Source: Vibrio sp. SS-MA-C1-2 (lineage in GTDB: Bacteria; Pseudomonadota; Gammaproteobacteria; Enterobacterales; Vibrionaceae). Taken from it: a stretch of 64,000 bases of DNA. Every line of letters starts with the position of its first letter. The stretch's first letter is position 1. Positions 18,137 to 26,223 of the stretch are shown here, in pieces. The notes beneath the pieces are model-generated. The model worked only from the letters and a program-made list of their open reading frames with translations, was not told the DNA's origin and ran no database searches. The stretch lies in the NCBI RefSeq assembly GCF_021513135.1, contig NZ_CP090981.1:2170001-2234000 (forward strand). Direction: 5' to 3'. The translations under genes and the position numbers were made by a program.

Positions 18137-19144
18137 TTAGAATTCCTTCTCTATTCCTACTCTCACTCTTGGGTCAACCCAATAGAGCAGTAGATCTGAA
18201 ATAAGGGTACCAATAATAGTAAGTAGTGACATAATCAATAGAATATCCCCAGCAACATACATATCTTGCGAACGTAATGCTGAGAGCATTAATGGGCCTA
18301 ACGTTGGGATATTTAATACCTGACTAACGATAACATCAGCACCTAATAGTGCCGGTAGCATCCAACCAATCGTTGAAACAATAGGCAAAATTGCAATTCT
18401 AACCGGGTATTTTAATAGTAACTTAGTTTCGGTTTGCCCTTTTGCTCGTGCAGTTTTAACGTAAGGTTTCTTTAACTCATCTAACAAGTTGGCCCGCATT
18501 ATTCTAATAATGCCCGCTAAACCCGCAGTACCAACAACTAAAATATAGATCCAGCTTCGAGATGCCGCATTGACAAATTTCTGCCAAGACATAGGTTGAT
18601 CAAGAAACTCATCAGAGAAGAGCCCAGAAACAATGACATCAAAGTTATAATAGCCAATCAATAATGCGATTATAGCTAAAACAAAGTTAGGGGTAGCCAT
18701 TCCAATAAAGCCAACAATGGTGGCAATATAATCACCCCAAGAATATTGACGAATTGCCGAATAGATTCCGATTGGAATCGCAATTAAAAACTGAAATAAG
18801 AAGACGCTTGCAGCTAAAATGATGGTAGGCCAAATACGGGGTTTTATCGTATCCCAAACAGGTTGATTGTTGGTTAATGATATTCCTAAATCCCCTGTCA
18901 TTAATCCTGACATCCAATAGCTATAACGTTCTAACAATGATTTATCTAGACCGTACATTTCTCTTAATGTATAAATCATCTGAGGATCAACGGTTTGCCC
19001 CATTGATTGCAGTTCTGCGATCTTCGATGAGGCAAAATCGCCAGGCGGTAAATCAATGACAGCAAAAATTACAATAGAAACGGCAAAAATTGTAATAAAG
19101 ATAGATAACAGCCGTTTGAACACAAAGAGCAAAAAACTACTCAT
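18137..19144 (-). CDS. ABC importer permease (OppB/DppB/YejB type)
   Basis: This 335-residue inner-membrane permease pairs with the split OppC-type permease. It has an N-terminal helix (FVFKRLLSIFITIFAVSIVI), the family pattern DPQMIYTLREMYGLDKSLLE, and the EAA-like loop LKKPYVKTARAKGQTETKLL followed by LPALLGADVIVSQVLNIPTL. Six membrane segments are visible. It ends three bases before the next permease and follows the binding-protein gene after a 234-base gap that contains an ERIC element. Its length is within the DppB range. Confidence 0.93.
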   Translation of the reverse strand: MSSFLLFVFKRLLSIFITIFAVSIVIFAVIDLPPGDFASSKIAELQSMGQTVDPQMIYTLREMYGLDKSLLERYSYWMSGLMTGDLGISLTNNQPVWDTIKPRIWPTIILAASVFLFQFLIAIPIGIYSAIRQYSWGDYIATIVGFIGMATPNFVLAIIALLIGYYNFDVIVSGLFSDEFLDQPMSWQKFVNAASRSWIYILVVGTAGLAGIIRIMRANLLDELKKPYVKTARAKGQTETKLLLKYPVRIAILPIVSTIGWMLPALLGADVIVSQVLNIPTLGPLMLSALRSQDMYVAGDILLIMSLLTIIGTLISDLLLYWVDPRVRVGIEKEF

Positions 19145-19222
19145 TATTTGTCCTTAATTCCATTTAGATTAATGGATGCTGCTGATGTCATCTTCTGAAA
19201 CAGACGCTTTCACATCAACAGC

Positions 19223-19349
19223 TATCCCTCTCATACTTGAAGCTGCTAGATTCCTGGCTACATTCGTGTGCCCCAATCATATAGCGCACCTATACTCATG
19301 AGAGCGTACTTGCTTGCCGTCTACTAGCATCCAATGACTTTGGGTATAT
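19223..19349 (-). repeat. ERIC element, full length
   Basis: Reverse-orientation ERIC with CATACTTGAAGCTGCTAGAT, GTGCCCCAATCATATAGCGC, ACCTATACTCATGAG and TTGCCGTCTACTAGCATCCA. It sits inside the ABC operon between the binding-protein and first permease genes, so it is transcribed and may fold in the mRNA and lower expression of the permeases relative to the binding protein. Confidence 0.9.
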
Positions 19350-19378
19350 ATCTTATTTTGTCAGCCCATGATTAAGAG

Positions 19379-21298
19379 TTATTGCTCCTTCCAGAGTTGT
19401 CCCATTCTCATTGGCCCTGGAGTTGGGAATGTCCATGACTGTGGCATATTGTCTGGTACATTTTTTAATTTATTACTCATAACAACACCAGCAGGGAGTG
19501 CTTCAACTGTCCCAATAACATAAAAATTATCTTTTGCTATTTTCATTATCTGTTGCATATATTTAAACTGTTCATCTTGAGACGAACTATTTTCTATTTC
19601 ATCCCATAATTGCAATTGTTTTTTAATATGTGCCGGTGGTTCAACAGCAAATTCATTTGTGGGTTCATTCGCCCAGAAATAGTAACCAAGCCCCCATGTG
19701 GATTCAGGGCTAAAGGGTAGATAATGACGCGCTTCATCAATAATTCCAACACCACCATCACCTTGAATTGGAATTAAATCAAAATCATTAGTTAAACGTA
19801 AATTAACAACGTGGTTAATCTCTAAAACTCTAATATCAAGAAATACACCAACCTCTTTCCATTGGTTCTTTATCAACTCTAGGGAGTCAGCAATAACACC
19901 TTTATCATTGGTTTTAGAGACTGCATCAATCCTTAATCGTCTTCCATCACTTAATAGCCTGTATCCCTCTTTATCCTTCTTATCTAGACCGAGAGAGTCT
20001 AATAATTGATTGGCTTTTTTTGGATCAAACGCCGTGTATTGTGTGGCCATTTCTTGATCAAAATAAGAGGAAATTTCTATTGGCGAGGCTTGATGAGCAT
20101 CGACAGCACCAGAGAAGATAGTTTCACTAATCTCTTCTCGATCAATGGCATGAGATAGCGCAACCCTAAAATCTTTCTGCTTGAATAATTCGCGCTTGAC
20201 GAGATCTTTGGTTGTTTGATTTAAACCTATCGCTAATGCGGTACTTAATGTATTTGGACGAAACTCATAGGTATAATCACTTTTTTTCTCATTATCGATA
20301 AGCAATGAACGATAGTTCGGCTTACCAATATGACGAAATTGATAATCTGTTTCTCCATTGGCTGCCCGTAAAACCATCTCTTCTAAATCTTCGCTGAAGC
20401 GCCAACGTACAGAGTCTAAATAAGGAAGTTGATTACCTTCTGTATCAACTTGCCAGTAATAAGGATTTCTTTCATATTCCGCAAAACTGGCATTTGGTCC
20501 GGGAGGTGTTTTCACTTTCCATGCAGTTAAAACAGGCCTATCAATATTATTATAATGCTCTATAAAATAGTGTGCCTCACATTTAGTCGATGCATATTGA
20601 CGCCAAGAATCAAACCCGGCGTCTTTGGCATTACTTTCAGCCTCTTTATTAAACTTAGGCAAAAATTGAGAGCAATAATGCTTTGGAAAGGCAGTAAAAC
20701 TTTCACTATCAACGGTCGCTAAACTACGAATAAATAGGCCATTCGGCTTAGCTAATGTTATCTTTATTTTATATTGATCAATAACTTCAGCCTTTGCTGA
20801 GTCATGGGAAGGTAAAGCTAATGGTCGGTTACCTGCGTGTTCAGGATCACCAATAATATCATTAATATAAAAAGCAATATCTTCTGCCGTAAAGGGATTA
20901 CCATCAGACCACTTTACCCCCTTTCGTAAAGAGATAATAAATTCACTGTTATCTTCATTAGCCGTAAACTCTGTCGCTAAATTAGGTATTACCTTGGTAT
21001 ATAAATAATCAAAATTAAACAGGTTATCATACGCGATGGTTCTTATTCGGTGCCCATTATCTCCAGACTTCCCCACTAAGTTTAAAGTACCGCCATATTG
21101 ACCGATTGCTTCAAAAGGTTCGATGACTAAAGGTTGTTCGGGTAATCTATTCTCTATTGATGGTAACTCCCCAGTCTCAACTAATTTTTTCAATTCAGGT
21201 GATTCATTATAACTTGCAGCCCAAGTCATAAAAGGGATTGTTAAGGTCGTTAACGCCACTGTTTTAATCAAATAAGATAATTTATTTTCATTACTCAT
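19379..21298 (-). CDS. Family-5 extracellular solute-binding protein of the ABC importer
   Basis: This 639-residue periplasmic protein belongs to the SBP_bac_5 (OppA/DppA/YejA) group that delivers peptides or oligosaccharides to ABC permeases. A signal peptide is visible (LIKTVALTTLTIPFMTWAA, cleavage near residue 29). Family features include LRKGVKWSDGNPFTAEDIAF, FRVALSHAIDREEISETIF and a C-terminal IKKQLQLWDEIENSS region. It is longer than typical OppA (about 540), like the YejA subgroup. It begins the ABC operon and is divergent from the sulfatase gene, so the two may share a control region. The ligand is unknown; a glycan fragment is inferred from neighbours. Confidence 0.9.
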   Translation of the reverse strand: MSNENKLSYLIKTVALTTLTIPFMTWAASYNESPELKKLVETGELPSIENRLPEQPLVIEPFEAIGQYGGTLNLVGKSGDNGHRIRTIAYDNLFNFDYLYTKVIPNLATEFTANEDNSEFIISLRKGVKWSDGNPFTAEDIAFYINDIIGDPEHAGNRPLALPSHDSAKAEVIDQYKIKITLAKPNGLFIRSLATVDSESFTAFPKHYCSQFLPKFNKEAESNAKDAGFDSWRQYASTKCEAHYFIEHYNNIDRPVLTAWKVKTPPGPNASFAEYERNPYYWQVDTEGNQLPYLDSVRWRFSEDLEEMVLRAANGETDYQFRHIGKPNYRSLLIDNEKKSDYTYEFRPNTLSTALAIGLNQTTKDLVKRELFKQKDFRVALSHAIDREEISETIFSGAVDAHQASPIEISSYFDQEMATQYTAFDPKKANQLLDSLGLDKKDKEGYRLLSDGRRLRIDAVSKTNDKGVIADSLELIKNQWKEVGVFLDIRVLEINHVVNLRLTNDFDLIPIQGDGGVGIIDEARHYLPFSPESTWGLGYYFWANEPTNEFAVEPPAHIKKQLQLWDEIENSSSQDEQFKYMQQIMKIAKDNFYVIGTVEALPAGVVMSNKLKNVPDNMPQSWTFPTPGPMRMGQLWKEQ

Positions 21299-21389
21299 AC
21301 TAACTCCATATTATTTTAAAATACAAAATATTATTAATAAAAATATCGACCAGTTGTAAATAGAATGCACTTTTACTTATATTTAACAC

Positions 21390-21519
21390 TTATACCCAAA
21401 GTAATTGGCGTTGCTAGTAGGCGGCAAGTGAATGAGGCCCCATGAGTATAGGTTTTCTATATGATTGGGGCGAATAAATATAGCCAACAATCTAGCAACT
21501 TCAAGTAAGAAGGGGATAT
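21390..21519 (+). repeat. ERIC element, full length
   Basis: TACCCAAAGTAATTGGCGTT, GCTAGTAGGCGGCAAGTGAA, CATGAGTATAGG, ATGATTGGGGCGAATAAATA and TAGCCAACAATCTAGCAACT follow the ERIC order. It occupies much of the 358-base gap between the divergent binding-protein and sulfatase genes. I could not define promoters in the flanks. Confidence 0.9.
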
Positions 21520-21656
21520 TAAAACACAACTTACTCATCCATTTTATAAGTGATCTTATTCTCCAACGTTTAATCGTGTTTATTTTTAAATATGAGACAA
21601 AAAAGAATAACTATAATTGATATCGTAAAATAAACATCGTTCAACTAAGAGTGACA

Positions 21657-23153
21657 ATGAAAAATATAAATTTAATTTATGTATTTCCAGATCAATTTCG
21701 ACAAATGTCATTAGGTATTTGGCAAGACTCTCAACTCTCTCACTTAATACCAGGAAATGGCGATCCGGTAGAAACACCAAATTTAAACGCTTTTGCTATG
21801 CAATCCACAATCTACCCCAATGCAGTCAGTAACTGTCCACTCTGCAGTCCTTATCGAGGAAGTCTATTTACAGGTCAGTACCCAGCAAAAAGTGGGGTGC
21901 CTTTAAATTGTAATTCGGAACGTCCTTTGTCAGAACTTCCTTCAGATGCTGAGTGTTTAACCGATTTACTCGCAGCGTCTGGTTATGATATAGGGTACAT
22001 TGGGAAATGGCACCTCGACTTTCCAACTAAAAATGATCCTGCTAATCCATTAAATTATGTCGGTGTAAATTCATCGTCTGATAAAGAAATGAACAGTTTT
22101 CAAGCTGTTTGGGATTCATACACCGAACCTCATAGACGTCATAACATTAATTATTGGTACGGTTATGGAACATTCGATCAGCACAATAATCCACATTATT
22201 ATGACAATGATGGAATTCGTTCGATACCAAATTGCTGGTCTGCCGAGCATGAGGCCAACAAAGCCATTGATTACCTCAAAAACAGTCATCATCAGAGAGA
22301 TATCAATAAGCCTTTTGCACTATTTATCGCAATGAACCCACCTCATACTCCTTATTCCAGTGTCGATGATTGTAGAAAAAGCGATTGGTTGACCTATAAA
22401 GATCGCGCGCCTCATGAACTATTATTAAGGGATAACGTAGATTTCAATCTTAATAAAACCCAATTTGCACAATTTTATTTTGCCAGTGTCACTGGTGTCG
22501 ATCAACAATTTGGCAGAATTATCCAACAAGTTAAAGATATGGGCGAATGGGATAATACCGTCATAATATTTACTAGTGACCACGGTGATATGCTGTGTAG
22601 TCATGGTATTGAAGAGGAAAAAAACTGTATTTATAATGAAGCCTTTTCTGTTCCATTTTTATTAAAAAGTGCAAAGGCTAACGGTCTTGAGATTAACTCA
22701 CTTTTCATTAATAGTGCAGATATCTTTCCTACAATTCTAACTGAATTAAATCTAGATGATATATGCCCGATAAATATTGATGGTAAAAGTCGTTCCAAAA
22801 AATTAATAAATAATATAAACCATAAAGAAAACAATCAAGATCAGGCTGCACTTTATATTAAAAATTTAGATGGAGAAAGAGATAAAAATAATAATTTCAT
22901 TAATTACTTCCCTTGTAGTCGAGGGGTAAAAACAACAACGAAAACCCTAGCACTAGAAATTAATGAACAAAATAAATTAATTAATACACTTTATTTTAAT
23001 AATATTAAAGACCCATATCAACTCAATAATTTGCCATTTAATCCAAACGGTAAAGATGAAATAGAGTTACTCCGTATTCTCGCTAAAGAATTAATCCGAG
23101 TTGAAGATCCTTGGTATAAGCGTAAAATTCTGTCCAAGATTGTTCCTTATTAA
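21657..23153 (+). CDS. Type I (formylglycine) sulfatase
   Basis: This is a sulfatase of the alkaline-phosphatase superfamily; it hydrolyses sulfate esters, probably on glycan oligosaccharides. The N terminus INLIYVFPDQ contains the metal-binding Asp, and IIFTSDHGDMLCSHG the second metal pair. The catalytic motif is C63-S-P-Y-R67 followed by GSLFTG, so Cys63 would be converted to formylglycine; the usual Ser at the fourth motif position is Tyr. No signal peptide is seen, so the 498-residue enzyme is probably cytoplasmic and acts on imported sugars. I take the ATG at 21657 (AAGAG six bases upstream) over an in-frame GTG at 21651. No maturase gene lies in the window. Confidence 0.9.
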   Translation: MKNINLIYVFPDQFRQMSLGIWQDSQLSHLIPGNGDPVETPNLNAFAMQSTIYPNAVSNCPLCSPYRGSLFTGQYPAKSGVPLNCNSERPLSELPSDAECLTDLLAASGYDIGYIGKWHLDFPTKNDPANPLNYVGVNSSSDKEMNSFQAVWDSYTEPHRRHNINYWYGYGTFDQHNNPHYYDNDGIRSIPNCWSAEHEANKAIDYLKNSHHQRDINKPFALFIAMNPPHTPYSSVDDCRKSDWLTYKDRAPHELLLRDNVDFNLNKTQFAQFYFASVTGVDQQFGRIIQQVKDMGEWDNTVIIFTSDHGDMLCSHGIEEEKNCIYNEAFSVPFLLKSAKANGLEINSLFINSADIFPTILTELNLDDICPINIDGKSRSKKLINNINHKENNQDQAALYIKNLDGERDKNNNFINYFPCSRGVKTTTKTLALEINEQNKLINTLYFNNIKDPYQLNNLPFNPNGKDEIELLRILAKELIRVEDPWYKRKILSKIVPY

Positions 23154-23156
23154 ATG

Positions 23157-23425
23157 ATACCCAACGTAATTGGAGCGGCCAGTAGGCGACAAGTAAGTGA
23201 AGCCCCATGACTATATACCTAAAATAATTGGAGTTGCTAGTAGGCGGCAAGTGAGTGAGGCCCCATGAGTATAGGTGTACTCTATGATTGGGGCGAACGA
23301 ATACAGCCAACAACCTAGCGACTTCAAGTATGAAGGCTATAGCTGCACTATATGATTGGAGTGAACGAGCGTAGACGTTACTACTAATGCTACTAATCTA
23401 GGCTAGCAACTTCAAGTAATAGGGA
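23157..23425 (+). repeat. ERIC element interrupted by another ERIC (outer copy)
   Basis: The left half (TACCCAACGTAATTGGAGCG to GCCCCATGACTATA, 23157-23215) and the right half (GCTGCACTATATGATTGGAG to CTTCAAGTAATAGGG, 23342-23425) together make one ERIC. The break is at the central TATA, where a complete second ERIC is inserted. The right half also has about 18 extra bases with a short ACTACTAATGCTACTAAT duplication. Confidence 0.85.
23214..23341 (+). repeat. ERIC element, full length, nested (inner copy)
   Basis: A well-preserved ERIC from TATACCTAAAATAATTGGAG to CTTCAAGTATGAAGGCTATA. It lies exactly within the central TATA of the outer ERIC, with TATA at both boundaries, consistent with insertion at a TA dinucleotide and target duplication. 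Confidence 0.9.
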
Positions 23426-23430
23426 GAACA

Positions 23431-23470
23431 AAACCCCATTGATATAATTTCAATAACATCAATGGGGCGA
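23431..23470 (-). terminator. Terminator of the PL8 lyase gene
   Basis: CCCCATTGAT (23434-23443) pairs with ATCAATGGGG (23458-23467). Read on the minus strand the stem is followed by TTTTGTT, as expected for an intrinsic terminator downstream of the lyase gene. It lies between the lyase stop and the nested ERICs. Confidence 0.7.
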
Positions 23471-23496
23471 ATAAGTAGCATTTCAGTTGCTTCTAA

Positions 23497-26058
23497 TTAC
23501 TCATCAATGGTAATCATTAATTTAGCCCCCTTCCCCACCTCTCGACTGGAAAAGCTCATATCAGATTTACTGTCTTGAATTCCATTATTTTCTATCAATA
23601 AATTTAATCTGCCCGTTGTTATGATATCGGTGATATCAATGTCAACCCACTGATCTAACTGACTATGATTTACGGTAAATGTCTGACCAATAAGATCTTT
23701 GGCTAATTGTGAACGCCAAGTCAGTTGTTCTTCATTCCAATCAGAAGCAACCAGTCTAGAGAGAGTTAAATCTCGCTCTAAGCTATCATTGATATTTTTC
23801 ACATGTAAACGTAATTTCGCTGACAGAATATTCATTGACTCTAAGCTTGATGTATCAAACTGAAGTATTGTTTTTCTTGAATACCCTTCGGTATCATTTT
23901 TGACCGCTAAATAACTGTTTTTTCCAAAAGCTTGATCTTTATAAGCACCATCTCGGATAAATGCATCTTGTGTAACATCAATTTCAACTTGTTGAGTTCC
24001 AAAATTTACGGCAACGCTACTACCTAACCATTTTGTTTCTGAAGGCGTTAACACTGTTGTCGTCCATTCATTAATGCCATTATTAATAGTTAAATTCACA
24101 ACCGTTCCACTTCCTGGTGTTGATAATGTCAACTCTGGCTTTTCCTTTGATTCATCAATCAGCACTAAACTCGCTTTATCAACAGTTAGACGAGTTCCAC
24201 TAGGTAATTGAATGGTGCCTGGTTGATAAAAAATAATTCCAGCCACTTGGAGGTCAGTTTGTGATACCGCCTGTATTTCATCCGTATTCATCAATACTGT
24301 AATTGATTGTCGTTGTGCATAAGCTTGAGTCTGCTGTGCTGTCATCTCTGGCACAATAATATATTGATATTTAGCATTTGTTGGTTGCCAGCTATGTCCT
24401 ATTTTTAATAAAAAAACATCATCACTAACCTGTTGTTTTTCTTGTGAACGGTTGATATCGTACCAATTACCGCTCTTGGAATCGTTATCTAGTCGTCCAT
24501 ACCAATTCGCTGGAAATACATATCCAACGCCATCATGATGAACCCATGATGTATTAACTAATTGACGACTTCCTACTGAATAGATTGCGCCATCCACAGT
24601 AACGTCACCGTTTAGCCTAGTCTGATTGACTGTAGTACTGACATACTTTTCATGAGAGGATGAAATACCCGCACCGAGGGCAACTAATTCATTATTAAAA
24701 CTAAACCAACCTTTTTTTGCCTCAGTAGAGTAAGCATTCATATCCATAACCGCAATACCAAACCGACCATTTGACACCCCACCGACAAATGAGGTATCCA
24801 TCATAATTTGTCCCCAATTAGTTGGTTTATTGTCGATCTCAGGTCCCGTTACTCCAGGAATTAACCGCCAATCCCAAACAGGGAATAAATTGTAATATTC
24901 ATCACCCGTTTGCATAATTGCCATACTACCAAAACCAAGCCACTGACCTTTTAAATTTTCATTATTACCAGCCTCAGTCGGTTCTGTTCGATTAGAGTTC
25001 ATTTTTATCCCAATAAAATGTCCAGCTCCAACTTTGGCAACATAATCTGAGCGCCAGAAAGATTTGAATCCATTTAATCCCGCACTTTCTCCATTTATAT
25101 GTTGCTTAAATAGCAATACTTCCCTTGATCTTTCAGGGTTCAAGTCAGCAATATAATCTGTATTTAATATGGGTAACTTTTTAATTTCAGCTTGTTTTCG
25201 GCTAATTCCACGACCATTGACATTAAAGTCAAGGACCCCTTTTGCGTTCATCCATTGGACACCATCTAATAGATAACTCGACAATATATCAACTTGCTCA
25301 GCGGTGAATTTCCATTGCAGATCCCTGACCTGATAAGCCCAAAAAACAGCAGTATTGAAAAAAACCTCTCCGTAACCCCCATTATACAATTGTGGACCAT
25401 GTTGCTGAAAAGAGTAGTCTTGTTGAATTCCTTCATTGTCAGTAAGAAATATAGTTTCAGATATTCCATTTAACCCACTTTGAACTAATGCTTCATCTTT
25501 AGCAATCAAGCCACCATATATAACAAGCTTCGAGATATCTGTTCGATTAGCCCCTGTTTTATAGGGTTCCTTCGGCATATCATTTTGAATCATAAGTAAA
25601 ACATTGGAGGGAAGCGTTTCATTAAGCATTAAAGCTACAACACCTAATCGGAGCTGTTTACCAATTTCATTCCACCACCAATTACTATTTACCCTTGACT
25701 CGGAATACCAAAAGAGTAAGGCATCAATAACTGATTGAATATAAGCTGGATTATCGATTTCATATGCTGCAGCGGCAATGGTTTGCACCCTGTCTAAATG
25801 TGTTCTTATTGGATAGTCATTATTTGATATCTCCTGATAAGGAAGATCTGGCCAACTGCCATCAGGTTGCAACGATTGTTGGTACTCATTAGCAACTTCC
25901 TGAAGATTAACACCACCTCGTTCTGCAAAAGATTTAGCATTATTAAATACACTCGGAGTTACCCGTTCGGTTAAAACCATTAAGTCATTAGCAAATACAC
26001 TATTTTGAATAAAGAATAGAGAAAGTAATAAAATTTTCAATCCATGTATCAATTTCAT
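23497..26058 (-). CDS. PL8-family polysaccharide lyase with C-terminal DNRLRE/CBM-like domain
   Basis: This is a secreted or periplasmic lyase related to hyaluronate/chondroitin/xanthan lyases, which cleave uronic-acid glycans by beta-elimination. A signal peptide (LKILLLSLFFIQNSVFA) starts the protein. NSNWWWNEIGKQLRLGVVAL is the PL8 toroid signature, and DYSFQQHGPQLYNGGYGEVF carries the candidate catalytic His (about residue 220) and Tyr (about 229). A beta-sandwich follows. The last 160 or so residues (DAFIRDGAYKDQAFGKNSYL onward, with LQFDTSSL and WNEEQLTWRSQL) form a DNRLRE/CBM96-like module, an addition to the basic fold. The start at 26058 follows GGTGG; an in-frame ATG at 26070 lacks one. 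The exact glycan cannot be assigned. Confidence 0.88.
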   Translation of the reverse strand: MKLIHGLKILLLSLFFIQNSVFANDLMVLTERVTPSVFNNAKSFAERGGVNLQEVANEYQQSLQPDGSWPDLPYQEISNNDYPIRTHLDRVQTIAAAAYEIDNPAYIQSVIDALLFWYSESRVNSNWWWNEIGKQLRLGVVALMLNETLPSNVLLMIQNDMPKEPYKTGANRTDISKLVIYGGLIAKDEALVQSGLNGISETIFLTDNEGIQQDYSFQQHGPQLYNGGYGEVFFNTAVFWAYQVRDLQWKFTAEQVDILSSYLLDGVQWMNAKGVLDFNVNGRGISRKQAEIKKLPILNTDYIADLNPERSREVLLFKQHINGESAGLNGFKSFWRSDYVAKVGAGHFIGIKMNSNRTEPTEAGNNENLKGQWLGFGSMAIMQTGDEYYNLFPVWDWRLIPGVTGPEIDNKPTNWGQIMMDTSFVGGVSNGRFGIAVMDMNAYSTEAKKGWFSFNNELVALGAGISSSHEKYVSTTVNQTRLNGDVTVDGAIYSVGSRQLVNTSWVHHDGVGYVFPANWYGRLDNDSKSGNWYDINRSQEKQQVSDDVFLLKIGHSWQPTNAKYQYIIVPEMTAQQTQAYAQRQSITVLMNTDEIQAVSQTDLQVAGIIFYQPGTIQLPSGTRLTVDKASLVLIDESKEKPELTLSTPGSGTVVNLTINNGINEWTTTVLTPSETKWLGSSVAVNFGTQQVEIDVTQDAFIRDGAYKDQAFGKNSYLAVKNDTEGYSRKTILQFDTSSLESMNILSAKLRLHVKNINDSLERDLTLSRLVASDWNEEQLTWRSQLAKDLIGQTFTVNHSQLDQWVDIDITDIITTGRLNLLIENNGIQDSKSDMSFSSREVGKGAKLMITIDE

Positions 26059-26097
26059 CTCAACCACCATTTCATTAAAATGTTAAACAGACTATTA

Positions 26098-26213
26098 AGG
26101 ATAAGCGGCTAGGTTGTTGACTACGTTTACTCGCTCCAATCATATCGTACACCTATACACATGGGACCTCACTCACTTGTCGCCTACTAGCAACGCCAAT
26201 TCTTGGAATATAT
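26098..26213 (-). repeat. ERIC element, slightly shortened
   Basis: Reverse-orientation ERIC with AGCGGCTAGGTTGTTGACTA, CTCGCTCCAATCATATCGTA, CACCTATACACATGGGACCT and CACTTGTCGCCTACTAGCAA. The outer arm nearest the lyase gene is trimmed. It fills the gap between the GH112 gene and the lyase gene, both on the minus strand. Confidence 0.88.
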
Positions 26214-26223
26214 TTATTAATAT

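Noticed and set aside
23083-23313. 76-codon minus-strand ORF over the nested ERICs
   Set aside because: Same ERIC-derived peptide as at 14091-14294, overlapping the end of the sulfatase gene; no ribosome-binding site.
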